A stretch of DNA of 64,000 bases from an uncultured Thermomicrobia bacterium (GCA_937968015.1 CALBSO010000146.1:71945-135944), one strand, 5' to 3'. Shown: positions 33,296 through 41,695, numbered from the stretch's first letter. Notes: generated by a model not told the origin, from the letters alone. A program made the numbers and translations.

Positions 33296-33442
33296 TTATT
33301 TCACGTCTCTCGGCGGCAGGGTCAACCCGGTGGAGTCGTCAGTGGATCATTCTGGCTTTCCGATCAGATTATCGAGCCGTCCAAAGATCGCATGTTGTCA
33401 TGCCAGGCGAGAGTTCGTGCATTATGCCAATGTCCGTACAGA

Positions 33443-33471
33443 TTGACACGGGTGCAGGAGGATGGTATCGT
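33443..33471 (+). promoter_or_regulatory. Promoter of the lysine operon
   Basis: TTGACA (33443-33448), 17-nt spacer, TATCGT (33466-33471), about 27 nt before the first base of the T-box stem I. Confidence 0.55.
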
Positions 33472-33497
33472 CCGCATTGGTAAGAAACCGTCAACGG

Positions 33498-33838
33498 CGT
33501 TGACGAGGGAGAGTACCGAAGGGAACGGCACAGCGACCCGCGCGAGGTGTGAGGCGGGGCCGGGAAGAGCGGGGAAAAAGCCTCTGAGCCGCAAGGTGGA
33601 TGCATCCTCCGGGATGTTGATGCCACGCCGGGTCGCCTCCGTTACCATAGGCGCGCGTATCGAATCTCCTGGTGGCGTAGGCGTAGCCTGCGCAGAGTGA
33701 ACAGGCTGAAGCCTATTCCCCCAGATGTTCCGTACGGCTGAGGCGATGCCCATACCGGCGTCGCGAACTTGGGTGGTACCACGAAGCCCGCGATCACCGC
33801 GCCGCTCGTCCCAATCGGGATGAGGGCGTTTTTGTTTG
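33498..33838 (+). promoter_or_regulatory. T-box leader with lysine specifier, controlling the AAA lysine operon
   Basis: Elements in order: stem I base GAGG (33505-33508) with the S-turn GAGTA (33511-33515); specifier loop GAA-AAA-G (33574-33580) closed by CCTC (33581-33584), which pairs with GAGG; the specifier AAA is a lysine codon (AAG, the shifted reading, is too). The T-box TTGGGTGGTACCACG lies at 33769-33783. Its TTGGG can pair with CCCAA (antiterminator). The competing terminator is CGCC-G-CTCGTCCC, loop AATC, GGGATGAGGGCG, then TTTTTG (33800-33834). Uncharged tRNA-Lys would therefore switch on lysine synthesis. The bulge TGGT suits a tRNA with discriminator A. Confidence 0.85.
33671..33722. 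repeat. Dispersed palindromic repeat, copy 2 (inside the T-box leader)
   Basis: GGTGGCGTAGGCGTAGCCTGCGC followed by ACAGGCTGAAGCCTATTC: two imperfect palindromes with the AGGCT-nn-AGCCT core, between stem I and the T-box antiterminator. Confidence 0.6.
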
Positions 33839-33952
33839 CCCCTCCGGGCGGCGCGGATGATGGGAGTAACGAGTATCGGCTATCGAGTATCGAGAGAGTC
33901 CAACCCCTCGTTACTCGTTCCTCGTTCCTTGTTACGCAACGGGAGGCTCGTG

Positions 33953-35182
33953 GTGACGATCCAACATGTGGCGATCATTGATACCACCCTGCGCGAGGGC
34001 GAGCAGTTCGCGAGCGCCCACTTCACTACGGCCCAGAAACAGATGATTGCCCGCGCGCTCGACCGCTTCGGCGTGGAGGCCATCGAGATCACTAACCCCG
34101 CCGCCTCGCCGCGCTCTTTCGACGATGCTCGCCTGCTCGCCGCGATGCCGCGCCGGGCAATGATCCTCGCGCATGTCCGCTGCACGGTGGACGATGTGCG
34201 GGCGGCGGTTGACGCGGGTGTGGATGGCGTCAACATCTTTTACGGGATGTCCGACCAACTACGGGAGCACAGCCACGGTCACAGCATCGCGACGATGATC
34301 GCCTGCGCGGAGCAATGCATCCGACTCGCGCAGGCGCACGGCCTCGTTGTCCGCTTTTCGAGCGAGGATGGCTTCCGCACCGACCGCGATGACCTGCTCG
34401 CGATGTATCGCGCCGTGGACGCGCTCGGCGTGGACCGCATCGGCATCGCGGATACCGTCGGCATCGCGACACCCCAGCAGGTCGCGTCATTAGTGACGCT
34501 GCTCCGCCACGAATGCCGCGCCGCGATTGAGTTCCACGGTCACAACGATAGCGGTTGCGCGATCGCCAACGCCCACGCCGCGCTCGACGCGGGCGCGGCG
34601 TTCATTGATACGACGATCCTCGGCATCGGCGAGCGCAACGGCATCACGCCGCTCGGCGGGCTGATCGCCCGCCTCTACGCGACCGATCCCGCGCTGACCG
34701 CCGCATACGACCTGCCGGGATTACGCCACCTCGACGCGCTCGTCGCGGAGATCGTCGGCGTGCCGATCCCCTTCAATAACTATCTGACGGGCGCAACCGC
34801 CTTCACGCACAAGGCGGGCGTCCACACGAAGGCAGTGCTGGCGGACCCGCGTACCTATGAAATCCTCGATCCGGCAGTCTTCGGCATCGAGCGGACGATC
34901 GCCGTCGCCCATGCCCTCACCGGCCGCGCCGCCATCGCCGACCGTGCCCGTACCCTCGGCCTCACCTTCGACGCCGAAACGATCCGCGCCGTCACTGCCG
35001 CCGTCAAGCGCCGCGCGGACGAAGCCCCGATCACTGACGCGGACGTGGACGCCATTCTCCAAGCATGGCAAGGGGATCTTGATAGCGGCGGGCTCGGGGC
35101 GACCCCTGGGCCGCACGCCGAATCTCTCGTGCAGGCTGAAGCCTACGCCACCGAAGGAGGTATCTATGGGTACACTCGCTGA
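33953..35182 (+). CDS. lysS: Homocitrate synthase (alpha-aminoadipate lysine pathway)
   Basis: 409 residues from GTG 33953 (GGGAGG, 6 nt spacing). DRE-TIM family: IDTTLREGEQFASAHF (metal Asp, catalytic Arg and Glu), RFSSEDGFRTD, the HxH metal pair in EFHGHNDSGCAIANA and GIGERNGITPLGG. The text is closest to Thermus/archaeal homocitrate synthases, not LeuA, and lacks a LeuA regulatory domain. It condenses 2-oxoglutarate with acetyl-CoA, the first step to alpha-aminoadipate. The last 35 residues after QAWQGD are low-complexity and are encoded partly by a palindromic repeat (35130-35152). It overlaps the next gene by 17 nt. Feedback by lysine is usual in this family. Regulated by the T-box upstream. 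Confidence 0.88.
   Translation: MTIQHVAIIDTTLREGEQFASAHFTTAQKQMIARALDRFGVEAIEITNPAASPRSFDDARLLAAMPRRAMILAHVRCTVDDVRAAVDAGVDGVNIFYGMSDQLREHSHGHSIATMIACAEQCIRLAQAHGLVVRFSSEDGFRTDRDDLLAMYRAVDALGVDRIGIADTVGIATPQQVASLVTLLRHECRAAIEFHGHNDSGCAIANAHAALDAGAAFIDTTILGIGERNGITPLGGLIARLYATDPALTAAYDLPGLRHLDALVAEIVGVPIPFNNYLTGATAFTHKAGVHTKAVLADPRTYEILDPAVFGIERTIAVAHALTGRAAIADRARTLGLTFDAETIRAVTAAVKRRADEAPITDADVDAILQAWQGDLDSGGLGATPGPHAESLVQAEAYATEGGIYGYTR
35130..35152. repeat. Dispersed palindromic repeat, half copy inside the 3' end of homocitrate synthase
   Basis: GTGCAGGCTGAAGCC-TACGCCACC, in frame within the last codons of the gene and ending 4 nt before the ribosome site (AAGGAGG) of the next gene. It encodes VQAEAYAT. 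Confidence 0.6.
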
Positions 35183-36419
35183 AGAAATCCTTTCGGCCCG
35201 TCTCGGTAGGCCGGTCCACGCCGGTGAGATCGTCGTCGCGGACGTAGACTACGCGATGAGCCACGACACAACCTCGCCGCTCGCCATTGAGGCGTTCCGC
35301 AAACTCGGTCGCCCTTTGTGGGATCCATCGCGCATTGTCATCGCGATTGACCACGTCGTGCCCGCCTCCACCCCGGCGGTCGCGATCACCCACCAGCATA
35401 TCCGGCAGTTTACGCAGGATGAGGGAATCGCCAACTTCTTCGAGGCGGGCAGCGGCATCTGCCACCAATTGATGGTCGAGAAAGGGTTCGTCGCGCCCGG
35501 TTCGATTGTCGTCGGCGGGGACTCGCATACGGTGACGTATGGCGCGCTCGGCGCGTTTGCCACCGGCATGGGTAGCACGGACATCGGCCTCGTCTACGCG
35601 ACCGGCAAGACGTGGTTCCGCGTGCCTCAGACGGTGCGCTTCGAGGTCGAAGGCTCCTTCGGCCACGGCGTGACGGCGAAGGATTTGACGCTCCTCATGG
35701 TCAAGACGATTGGCGTCTCCGGCGCGGTGTATGCCGCGGTGGAGTACGGTGGCCCGACGGTGCGCGCCCTCTCGATCAGCGAGCGAATGACGCTGGCGAA
35801 CATGGCGATTGAGATGGGCGGCAAGGTCGGCCTGATCGAGGCGGACGAGGTGACGGATCGCTACCTTGCGGGCCGCGTCCGCTACGATACCGGCACCGGC
35901 CATCTCCGCCCCATTGACCCGGACTATCGCCGCATCGTCGAACTGAATGTGGACGATCTCGTTCCGCTCGTCGCCTGCCCGCCGGAGGTAGACAATGTTC
36001 GCCCCGTCACCGATGTGGTCGGTACGCCGCTCGATGAGGTCTTCATCGGCACCTGCACGAACGGGCGGCTGGACGATCTCGCGCTCGCCGCCCGCGTGCT
36101 GGAAGGCCGCACGATCAACCCGCGCACGCGTTGCATCATCATTCCCGCCTCGCGCGAGGTGCAGTTGCAGGCGCTGGAGCACGGCTATATCGAGACGTTC
36201 ATGCGGGCAGGCGCGCACATCGGCTCGCCCGGCTGCGGCCCCTGCATTGGGCGGCACTTCGGCGTCCTCGGCAAGGGCGAGCGCGCCCTGACGACGATGA
36301 ACCGCAACTTCACCGGCCGCATGGGCGACGCGACAGCGGAAATCTATCTCGGCAATCCCGCCACGGCGGCGGCCTCCGCCATCGAAGGCGCGATCGCCGA
36401 CCCACGCGCATTTCTGTAA
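35166..36419 (+). CDS. lysT: Homoaconitase large subunit
   Basis: 417 residues from ATG 35166 (AAGGAGG, 6 nt spacing), starting inside the 3' end of lysS. Aconitase-family large subunit of the two-subunit type: the [4Fe-4S] cysteines are in FIGTCTNGR and GSPGCGPCIGRHFG, with VVGGDSHTVTYGALGAFATGMGSTD before them. Homoaconitase turns homocitrate to homoisocitrate via homoaconitate; isopropylmalate isomerase is the close relative, and context decides for lysine. It works with the small subunit 23 nt downstream. Confidence 0.88.
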   Translation: MGTLAEEILSARLGRPVHAGEIVVADVDYAMSHDTTSPLAIEAFRKLGRPLWDPSRIVIAIDHVVPASTPAVAITHQHIRQFTQDEGIANFFEAGSGICHQLMVEKGFVAPGSIVVGGDSHTVTYGALGAFATGMGSTDIGLVYATGKTWFRVPQTVRFEVEGSFGHGVTAKDLTLLMVKTIGVSGAVYAAVEYGGPTVRALSISERMTLANMAIEMGGKVGLIEADEVTDRYLAGRVRYDTGTGHLRPIDPDYRRIVELNVDDLVPLVACPPEVDNVRPVTDVVGTPLDEVFIGTCTNGRLDDLALAARVLEGRTINPRTRCIIIPASREVQLQALEHGYIETFMRAGAHIGSPGCGPCIGRHFGVLGKGERALTTMNRNFTGRMGDATAEIYLGNPATAAASAIEGAIADPRAFL

Positions 36420-36442
36420 AACGACGGAAGGGAGCGATGACC

Positions 36443-36952
36443 ATGGGGCGTGTGTGGCGATTCGGAGACAATGTGAATACGGATGAGATCATTCCGGGGC
36501 GATACAACCTGACGACGGACCGGGCGTATCTCGCGGAGCATGTGCTTTGTGAGGTGCGGCCGGAGTTCCCGACGAACGTGCGGCCCGGCGACGCGATCGT
36601 CGGCGGCGACAACTTCGGCTGCGGCTCCTCGCGGGAGCATGCACCCGTCGCGATCCAGGCGGCGGGGATCTCCTGCGTGATCGCGCGCTCCTTCGCGCGC
36701 ATCTTCTATCGCAATGCGATCAACATCGGCCTGCCGATCCTCGTCTCGCCCGAGGTCTCCGACGCGGCACAGGACGGTGAGACGATTGAGGTTGATCCAG
36801 TAACGGGGCGGATCACCCTGCCGGATCGCGGGCTCGTCTTCCACGCCGAGCCCCTGCCGCCCTTCGTCTTGCGCGTCGCGGCGGTAGGCGGCATGCTCGA
36901 ATTCGTCAAGCAATACGGCTGGGAAGGTGTGACGCGGACCGAGTTTGCGTAG
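36443..36952 (+). CDS. lysU: Homoaconitase small subunit
   Basis: 169 residues from ATG 36443 (GGAAGGGAG, 8-9 nt spacing; ATG 36437 is too close). Swivel domain: WRFGDNVNTDEIIPGRYN, GDNFGCGSSREHAPVAIQAAG and ARSFARIFYRNAINIGLP, the substrate-recognition loop of LeuD/HACN small subunits. It forms the heterodimer with the preceding large subunit. Confidence 0.88.
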   Translation: MGRVWRFGDNVNTDEIIPGRYNLTTDRAYLAEHVLCEVRPEFPTNVRPGDAIVGGDNFGCGSSREHAPVAIQAAGISCVIARSFARIFYRNAINIGLPILVSPEVSDAAQDGETIEVDPVTGRITLPDRGLVFHAEPLPPFVLRVAAVGGMLEFVKQYGWEGVTRTEFA

Positions 36953-37003
36953 GGCATGTCCCGCGCACTTCTGTTTTCATGTGAAACGGAAAGGATTGCC
37001 ACG

Positions 37004-37189
37004 ATGAGCACGACATTGACCACCGCGACCGCCGAATGCCCTGAGTGCGCGGGAGAGTGGAGCGTGAGCGGCATCACGAAGGGCGAGATCATTCAGTGCC
37101 CGGAATGCGGCGCGGAACTGGAAGTCGTTGACCTGCAACCCTTCACGCTCGCCCTCGCGCCGGAGGAAGATGAGGATTGGGGAGAATAA
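37004..37189 (+). CDS. lysW: LysW amino-group carrier protein
   Basis: 61 residues from ATG 37004 (GGAAAGGA, 8 nt spacing). Zinc knuckles ECPECAGEW and QCPECGAELEVV, an acidic tail and the diagnostic C-terminus EDEDWGE. In the AAA pathway the last Glu of LysW is joined to the amino group of alpha-aminoadipate by LysX, protecting it through reduction and transamination. Its presence proves that this operon serves the LysW route to lysine. LysX, LysZ, LysY, LysJ and LysK are not in the window. Confidence 0.95.
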   Translation: MSTTLTTATAECPECAGEWSVSGITKGEIIQCPECGAELEVVDLQPFTLALAPEEDEDWGE

Positions 37190-37207
37190 TCCGCCCTGAT
37201 CCCTCGG

Positions 37208-37230
37208 CCCCTTTCCCACGTGGGGAAGGG
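37208..37230 (+). repeat. Short inverted repeat between lysW and the methyltransferase
   Basis: CCCCTTTCCC, ACGT, GGGGAAGGG: about 9 bp stem within the larger palindrome GATCCC...GGGATC, without a T tract. It could be an attenuator or mRNA-stability stem. Confidence 0.4.
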
Positions 37231-37239
37231 ATCGGGGGG

Positions 37240-38052
37240 TTGAGGCAGGAAGCCCAAGCGTATTATGCCGAAGGCATGGAGGAAAATCGCCTCCAGCGTG
37301 GCAGTGGCCGGATCGAGTTCGCGCGGACGCGGGAGATCGTCTCGCGGTATCTGCCGCCACCACCCGCCATTATCTTCGACATCGGCGGTGCGGCGGGCGT
37401 CTATGCGCTCTGGCTTGCCCGGCAGGGCTACGAAGTCCATCTGATTGACCCGATACCGCTCCATGTGGAGCAAGCGCGCCAGGCATCCGCGCAACAGCCG
37501 GATACGCCGATCGCCAGTTGCGCGATCGGTGACGCGCGCCATCTCGATCATGCGGACGCGAGCGTAGATGACGCGCTCCTCTTCGGGCCGCTCTATCACC
37601 TGACGGAGCGAAACGACCGCATCACCGCCTTGCGCGAGGCGGCGCGGATCGTGCGGCCGGGTGGCGTCGTGCTGGCCGTTGGCATTTCCCGGTTCGTCTC
37701 AACACTGGACGGCCTTGCCAAGGGATATCTGACCGATCCCGTCTTCGCTCGTATCGTGCAGGACGATCTCGCCAGCGGTCAGCATCGCAACCCAACGAAC
37801 GACCCGGCTTACTTCACCACCACCTTTTTTCACCACCCCACGGAACTGAAGGGCGAAGTGGAAGAAGCCGGACTCGTCCACGAGCGGACAATCGGGATCG
37901 AGGGGCCGGCGTGGCTTGCCGCCCGCGTTCAGGAGGAATGGGATGACCCGAATCGCCGCGCGGAGATGTTGACGGCGCTCCGCTGGATTGAGGAGGAGCC
38001 GTCATTGCTCGGCGCCAGTCAGCATCTGATCGTCGTCGCCCGCAAGGCATGA
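37240..38052 (+). CDS. SAM-dependent methyltransferase in the lysine operon
   Basis: About 270 residues; TTG 37240 is preferred because YYAEGMEENRL belongs to the family text, although the frame opens at 37177. Class I fold: motif I IFDIGGAAGVYALWLA, acidic motif VHLIDPIPLH, DDALLFGPLYHLTE (post-II), and the VRPGGVV turn. It resembles the UbiE/small-molecule class. No role in lysine synthesis is known for such an enzyme, so its place between lysW and the dehydrogenase is odd. Substrate unknown. Confidence 0.8.
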   Translation: MRQEAQAYYAEGMEENRLQRGSGRIEFARTREIVSRYLPPPPAIIFDIGGAAGVYALWLARQGYEVHLIDPIPLHVEQARQASAQQPDTPIASCAIGDARHLDHADASVDDALLFGPLYHLTERNDRITALREAARIVRPGGVVLAVGISRFVSTLDGLAKGYLTDPVFARIVQDDLASGQHRNPTNDPAYFTTTFFHHPTELKGEVEEAGLVHERTIGIEGPAWLAARVQEEWDDPNRRAEMLTALRWIEEEPSLLGASQHLIVVARKA

Positions 38053-38071
38053 AGAGGATAGGGAACCGCGG

Positions 38072-39091
38072 ATGATGGAGCAATCGCGAACTCCCGGCTC
38101 ATACCGGATCGTTCTCATCCCCGGCGACGGGATCGGGCGGGAAGTGATCCCTGCCGTCGCGGATGTGCTGCGAACGCTCTTGCCCAATACACGGTTCATC
38201 ACGGCGGAAGCGGGCTTCGGCGCATACGAGCGACACGGCACGCCGCTGCCGGACGCGACCCTCGCCGCCTGCCACGATGCGGATTCAATTCTCTTCGGCG
38301 CGGTGACGACCCCACCCGACATCCCCGACTACCGCTCGCCGATCCTCCGGCTCCGCAATGAACTCGATCTCGCGGCAAACCTCCGGCCCGTTCGCTCCCT
38401 GCCGATCCCGACTTCCCGCCCCGGCGTGGATCTCCTGATCGTGCGCGAGAATACCGAGGGGCTGTATAGCGGCATCGAGGAGGTGAGCGCGGATGGCGAG
38501 CGCGCCACAACGCTGCGCGTCATTACCGGCGCAGCCTCCCGCCGCGTTGCACATACCGCCTTCCGCCTCGCGCGGAAGCGACGCGGCCACTGCACCGTCG
38601 TCCACAAGGCGAATGTCCTCCGACAGACGGACGGCTTGTTCCGCCGCGCGGTGCGTGAAGTGGCGGCGGAGTACCCGGAGGTCGCGCTCGATGAACTGCT
38701 CGTGGATACCGCCGCGCTCCGCCTCGCCCAGCAGCCCGAGCGATTCGATGTGCTCGTCACGACGAATCTCTTCGGCGATATCCTCTCGGACCTCGCGGCG
38801 GCGCATATCGGTGGCCTCGGCGTCGCGGCGTCCGCGAATGTCGGCGATGGCAAAGGGCTGTTCGAGCCGGTCCACGGCAGCGCGCCGGACATCGCCGGGC
38901 GCGGCATCGCCAACCCGACCGCCACCTTCCTCGCCGCCGTCCTCATGCTCCGGCATCTCGGCGCGCACGACGAAGCAGCCCGCTTGGAGCGCGCGACCGA
39001 AGTGACGCTCGCCGCCGGTATCCGCACGCCCGACCTCGGCAGCAGCGCGACGACCGCAGCCGTCTGCCAATCCATTTCCGCCGCGCTGTAA
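38072..39091 (+). CDS. Homoisocitrate dehydrogenase (isopropylmalate-dehydrogenase family)
   Basis: 339 residues from ATG 38072. Beta-decarboxylating dehydrogenase: IPGDGIGREVIPA, substrate loop SPILRLRNELDLAANLRP, ENTEGLYSGIEE, KANVLRQTDGLF (catalytic Lys), NLFGDILSDLAAAHIGG and the NAD site HGSAPDIAGRGIANPTA. It should oxidise homoisocitrate to 2-oxoadipate. The sequence alone does not separate it from IPMDH or isocitrate enzymes; the operon decides. Last gene of the lysine operon. Confidence 0.82.
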   Translation: MMEQSRTPGSYRIVLIPGDGIGREVIPAVADVLRTLLPNTRFITAEAGFGAYERHGTPLPDATLAACHDADSILFGAVTTPPDIPDYRSPILRLRNELDLAANLRPVRSLPIPTSRPGVDLLIVRENTEGLYSGIEEVSADGERATTLRVITGAASRRVAHTAFRLARKRRGHCTVVHKANVLRQTDGLFRRAVREVAAEYPEVALDELLVDTAALRLAQQPERFDVLVTTNLFGDILSDLAAAHIGGLGVAASANVGDGKGLFEPVHGSAPDIAGRGIANPTATFLAAVLMLRHLGAHDEAARLERATEVTLAAGIRTPDLGSSATTAAVCQSISAAL

Positions 39092-39401
39092 GCGATCACT
39101 CGATCACGCGTGTGGCATCATACGTACATTCGCTATGACCGTACGGCACAGGTTATCCACCATTTCTCTGCCGCTTTTCCGGTTATCCCCGGCTCTCCAC
39201 AGCATTATGTCTTGTGGTCACGGGGGTAAAATGAGTAACGCTCATTCCTGATCCGCCGATGATGTCGTTGCGCTTGCGTCCCTTGGCATGTCATTATGTC
39301 TCCCTCTTGCAACAGTATGCGCGACGGACGCGGAATACCGATGCGTTACGATGGAGTAGGAGCGGATCGGACGCACGAGAAACGAAAGGAGTGCGGCACC
39401 C
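39092..39401. other. Intergenic region after the lysine operon
   Basis: 310 nt. Two DnaA-box-like strings occur (TTATCCACC near 39150, TTATCCCCG near 39181) but not in a cluster or an AT-rich tract. No gene or terminator is clear. Confidence 0.35.
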
Positions 39402-39683
39402 ATGGACACATCACGGACACCTTTCGTGCGCGTACGAGCGGAACCGGACGGCACACTGCAAGTGGAAATTCAGGGCTGGCAATTGCTCTGGGCGCACACA
39501 ATCACGATAGATGACGGCGTCGAGTTGCGGGCACGCAAGGGCGAGGACGGCGAGCAAATCCGCGAGGGATACGCCTTCCCGCTCCTCTATGGCAACGGTC
39601 GCTTGCACCTGCTCGCTGAGCCGCCCGATCCCGTCATCATCACCGCCACGATGACGGCGCATGTGCCGAGCGACATAGAATAG
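39402..39683 (+). CDS. Hypothetical protein, 93 aa
   Basis: From ATG 39402 (AAAGGAG, 10 nt spacing). Beta-rich text: FVRVRAEPDGTLQVEIQGWQ, TITIDDGVELRARKGEDG and LHLLAEPPDPVIITATMTA. No known motif, signal or membrane segment. The gene stands alone before the drug exporter operon. Confidence 0.5.
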   Translation: MDTSRTPFVRVRAEPDGTLQVEIQGWQLLWAHTITIDDGVELRARKGEDGEQIREGYAFPLLYGNGRLHLLAEPPDPVIITATMTAHVPSDIE

Positions 39684-39777
39684 CAGGCGGATGTCCGTCT
39701 CTCACCAGCGGACCGAACCGCTCGGCTATCTCGTGCGGGCGGTCATCGGGCAGATGAATCGCGCCCTCGAACCCCAT
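39637..39777 (-). pseudogene. Possible gene remnant (MGFEGAIHLPDDRPHEIAERF)
   Basis: Minus-strand frame of 46 residues opening EYRFMGFEGAIHLPDD and RPHEIAERFGPLVRDGH. It reads like real protein (similar to a C-terminal hydrolase segment) but has no upstream part and overlaps the end of the 93-aa gene. I cannot name it. Confidence 0.2.
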
Positions 39778-39797
39778 AAAGCGATACTCATTACCTC

Positions 39798-39838
39798 TTG
39801 ACATTCTACAGCGTAGACTTTACACTCTACATCGTAGA
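39798..39838 (+). promoter_or_regulatory. Promoter with two TetR-type operators for the drug exporter operon
   Basis: TTGACA (39798-39803), 17-nt spacer, TACACT (39821-39826). Two copies of TCTAC-N3-GTAGA lie at 39805-39817 (in the spacer) and 39826-39838 (from -10 to the start site). Their centres are 21 bp apart, two helical turns, so two dimers would bind the same face. The TetR regulator encoded downstream (41789-42523) is the likely binder. Confidence 0.75.
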
Positions 39839-39866
39839 ATATGGGTTGAGAAAGGAGTACGCGTGC

Positions 39867-40859
39867 ATGGCACACCAACGATCAGCGATCCTCGTGGAAG
39901 GGCTGGAAAAGCGCTTTGGCACGAACGAGGCGCTGCGTGGCCTCGATCTCGTCGTGGAGGAAGGGACCGTGCTCGGTCTGCTCGGGCCGAATGGCGCCGG
40001 CAAGACGACAGCGGTCCGCATCCTCGCGACTCTGCTCAAGCCAGATGCCGGGCGGGCGGAAGTCGCGGGCTTCGATGTCGTCACGCAGGCCGACGCATTG
40101 CGCTCGCACATCGGCCTGACGGGCCAGTACGCCGCAGTGGATGAGTATCTGACGGGGCGAGAGAACCTTGAAATGGTCGGGCGGCTCTACCACCTGCCGA
40201 AGCGGCAGGCGCGGCAGCGGGCGGACGAATTACTCGCACGCTTCGATCTCGCGGACGCCGCGAATCGCATCGCGAAAACGTACTCCGGGGGCATGCGCCG
40301 CCGCCTCGATCTCGCCGCCAGCCTCATCCTCGCGCCGCCGGTGCTCTTCCTCGATGAGCCAACGACGGGCCTCGACCCGCGCAGCCGCATGGCGATGTGG
40401 GATGTGATCGGCGAACTCGTCGCGGGCGGGACGACACTGTTGCTGACGACGCAATACATGGAGGAGGCCGATCAACTCGCCCACCGGATCGCCGTCATAG
40501 ACCACGGGCGGGTGATCGCCGAGGGCACGTCGGACGAATTGAAAGCGCGGATCGGGGGCGAGCGGTTGGCGATCACCGTGGCGCGCGGGAGCGATCTCGA
40601 CACCGCCAGGCGTGCGCTCGCTCCGTATGGCGACGGAGAGATGTATGTCGACGCCGCACGCCGCACGATCCTCGTGCCCGTCGCGAACGGCGCACGGCTC
40701 CTGGCGGACGTCGTCCGCGATCTGGATGCCGCCGATGTGCATCTTGACGACTTCGGCCTTCGCCGCCCGACGCTGGATGACGTCTTTCTCACGCTGACCG
40801 GGCACATGACGACCGACGATGAAATTGACCGATCGAGCCGCAAACAGGAGGCCGCATGA
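39867..40859 (+). CDS. Drug-exporter ABC ATPase (DrrA type)
   Basis: 330 residues from ATG 39867 (AAAGGAG, 9 nt spacing). Walker A GLLGPNGAGKTTAVRIL, signature TYSGGMRRRLD, Walker B VLFLDEPTTGLDPRSR, H-loop TTQYMEEADQLAHRI. The C-terminal 85 residues form the DrrA-type domain (VARGSDLDTARRALAPYG). It powers export of a hydrophobic compound through the ABC-2 permease, whose ATG overlaps its stop region. Confidence 0.93.
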   Translation: MAHQRSAILVEGLEKRFGTNEALRGLDLVVEEGTVLGLLGPNGAGKTTAVRILATLLKPDAGRAEVAGFDVVTQADALRSHIGLTGQYAAVDEYLTGRENLEMVGRLYHLPKRQARQRADELLARFDLADAANRIAKTYSGGMRRRLDLAASLILAPPVLFLDEPTTGLDPRSRMAMWDVIGELVAGGTTLLLTTQYMEEADQLAHRIAVIDHGRVIAEGTSDELKARIGGERLAITVARGSDLDTARRALAPYGDGEMYVDAARRTILVPVANGARLLADVVRDLDAADVHLDDFGLRRPTLDDVFLTLTGHMTTDDEIDRSSRKQEAA

Positions 40860-41695
40860 TGAGCGTCATCACGGAAATCCCGACGAGCGCCCCACCCATC
40901 GCCGCACTGCAACCGGAGCGCCGGAGCCGGTTGTATTGGATACTGATGGACGCGCTCGTCATTGCCAAGCGCAACCTCCAGCACATCCCGCGCATCCCGG
41001 CTCAGTTGCTCGACGTGACGATCCAGCCGATCATCTTCGTGCTGCTCTTCCGCTTTGTCTTCGGCGGCGCGATCAGCACGGGTGGCACGTCATACGTCAA
41101 CTTCCTCATGCCTGGCATCTTCGTGCAAACGCTCGTCTTTGGCGGCATAAACACGGGCGTCGGCCTCGCGGAAGACCTCCAGCGCGGGCTGATTGATCGC
41201 TTCCGCTCGTTGCCGATGGCGCGCTCCGCCGTCCTCGCCGGACGAACGATCGCGGATCTCGTGCAGAGCGTCCTGGGAATCACGGTGATGCTGACCGTCG
41301 GGTTACTGGTCGGCTTCCGGCCACAAGGGAATGTGCTCGGCTGGTGCGCGGCGCTGGCGCTCGTATTGCTCTGCGGCTTCACGTTCTCGTGGGTCGGGGC
41401 GATGATGGGCCTGCTCGCGCCGAACGCGGAAAGCGTGCAAGCCATTGGATTCATGGCGATCTTTCCCTTGACCTTCGCCAGCAGCGCGTTCGTGCCAACG
41501 ACCACGATGCCCGGTTGGCTGCGCGCATTCACGGACCATCAGCCGGTGACGGCGATCGTCAACGCGACACGCGCCCTCCTCCTCGGCCAGCCCGTCGGCA
41601 CGAGCGGCTGGCAGGCGCTTGCATGGTGCGTCGGTATCCTCGCCGTCTTCGCGCCGCTCTCCGTCTCATTGTACCGACGGCGGACGACGCGCTAG
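40856..41695 (+). CDS. ABC-2 type permease (DrrB type)
   Basis: 279 residues (ATG 40856 or 40859), six membrane segments. DrrB-like: the N-terminal cytoplasmic part ends in MDALVIAKRNLQHIPRIP; then GGINTGVGLAEDLQRGLIDRF and LPMARSAVLAGR, the ATPase-contact loop, and the typical VPTTTMPGWLRAFTDHQPVT. Translationally coupled to the ATPase; the TetR gene follows 93 nt later. Confidence 0.9.
   Translation: MMSVITEIPTSAPPIAALQPERRSRLYWILMDALVIAKRNLQHIPRIPAQLLDVTIQPIIFVLLFRFVFGGAISTGGTSYVNFLMPGIFVQTLVFGGINTGVGLAEDLQRGLIDRFRSLPMARSAVLAGRTIADLVQSVLGITVMLTVGLLVGFRPQGNVLGWCAALALVLLCGFTFSWVGAMMGLLAPNAESVQAIGFMAIFPLTFASSAFVPTTTMPGWLRAFTDHQPVTAIVNATRALLLGQPVGTSGWQALAWCVGILAVFAPLSVSLYRRRTTR

Noticed and set aside
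33953..35182. 2-isopropylmalate or citramalate synthase
   Set aside because: The text matches homocitrate synthases better, lysW is in the operon, and the T-box specifier is lysine.
39092..39200. DnaA-box-like strings (TTATCCACC, TTATCCCCG) suggesting a replication origin
   Set aside because: Only two imperfect boxes, no AT-rich unwinding region, and no dnaA, dnaN or gyr genes nearby.
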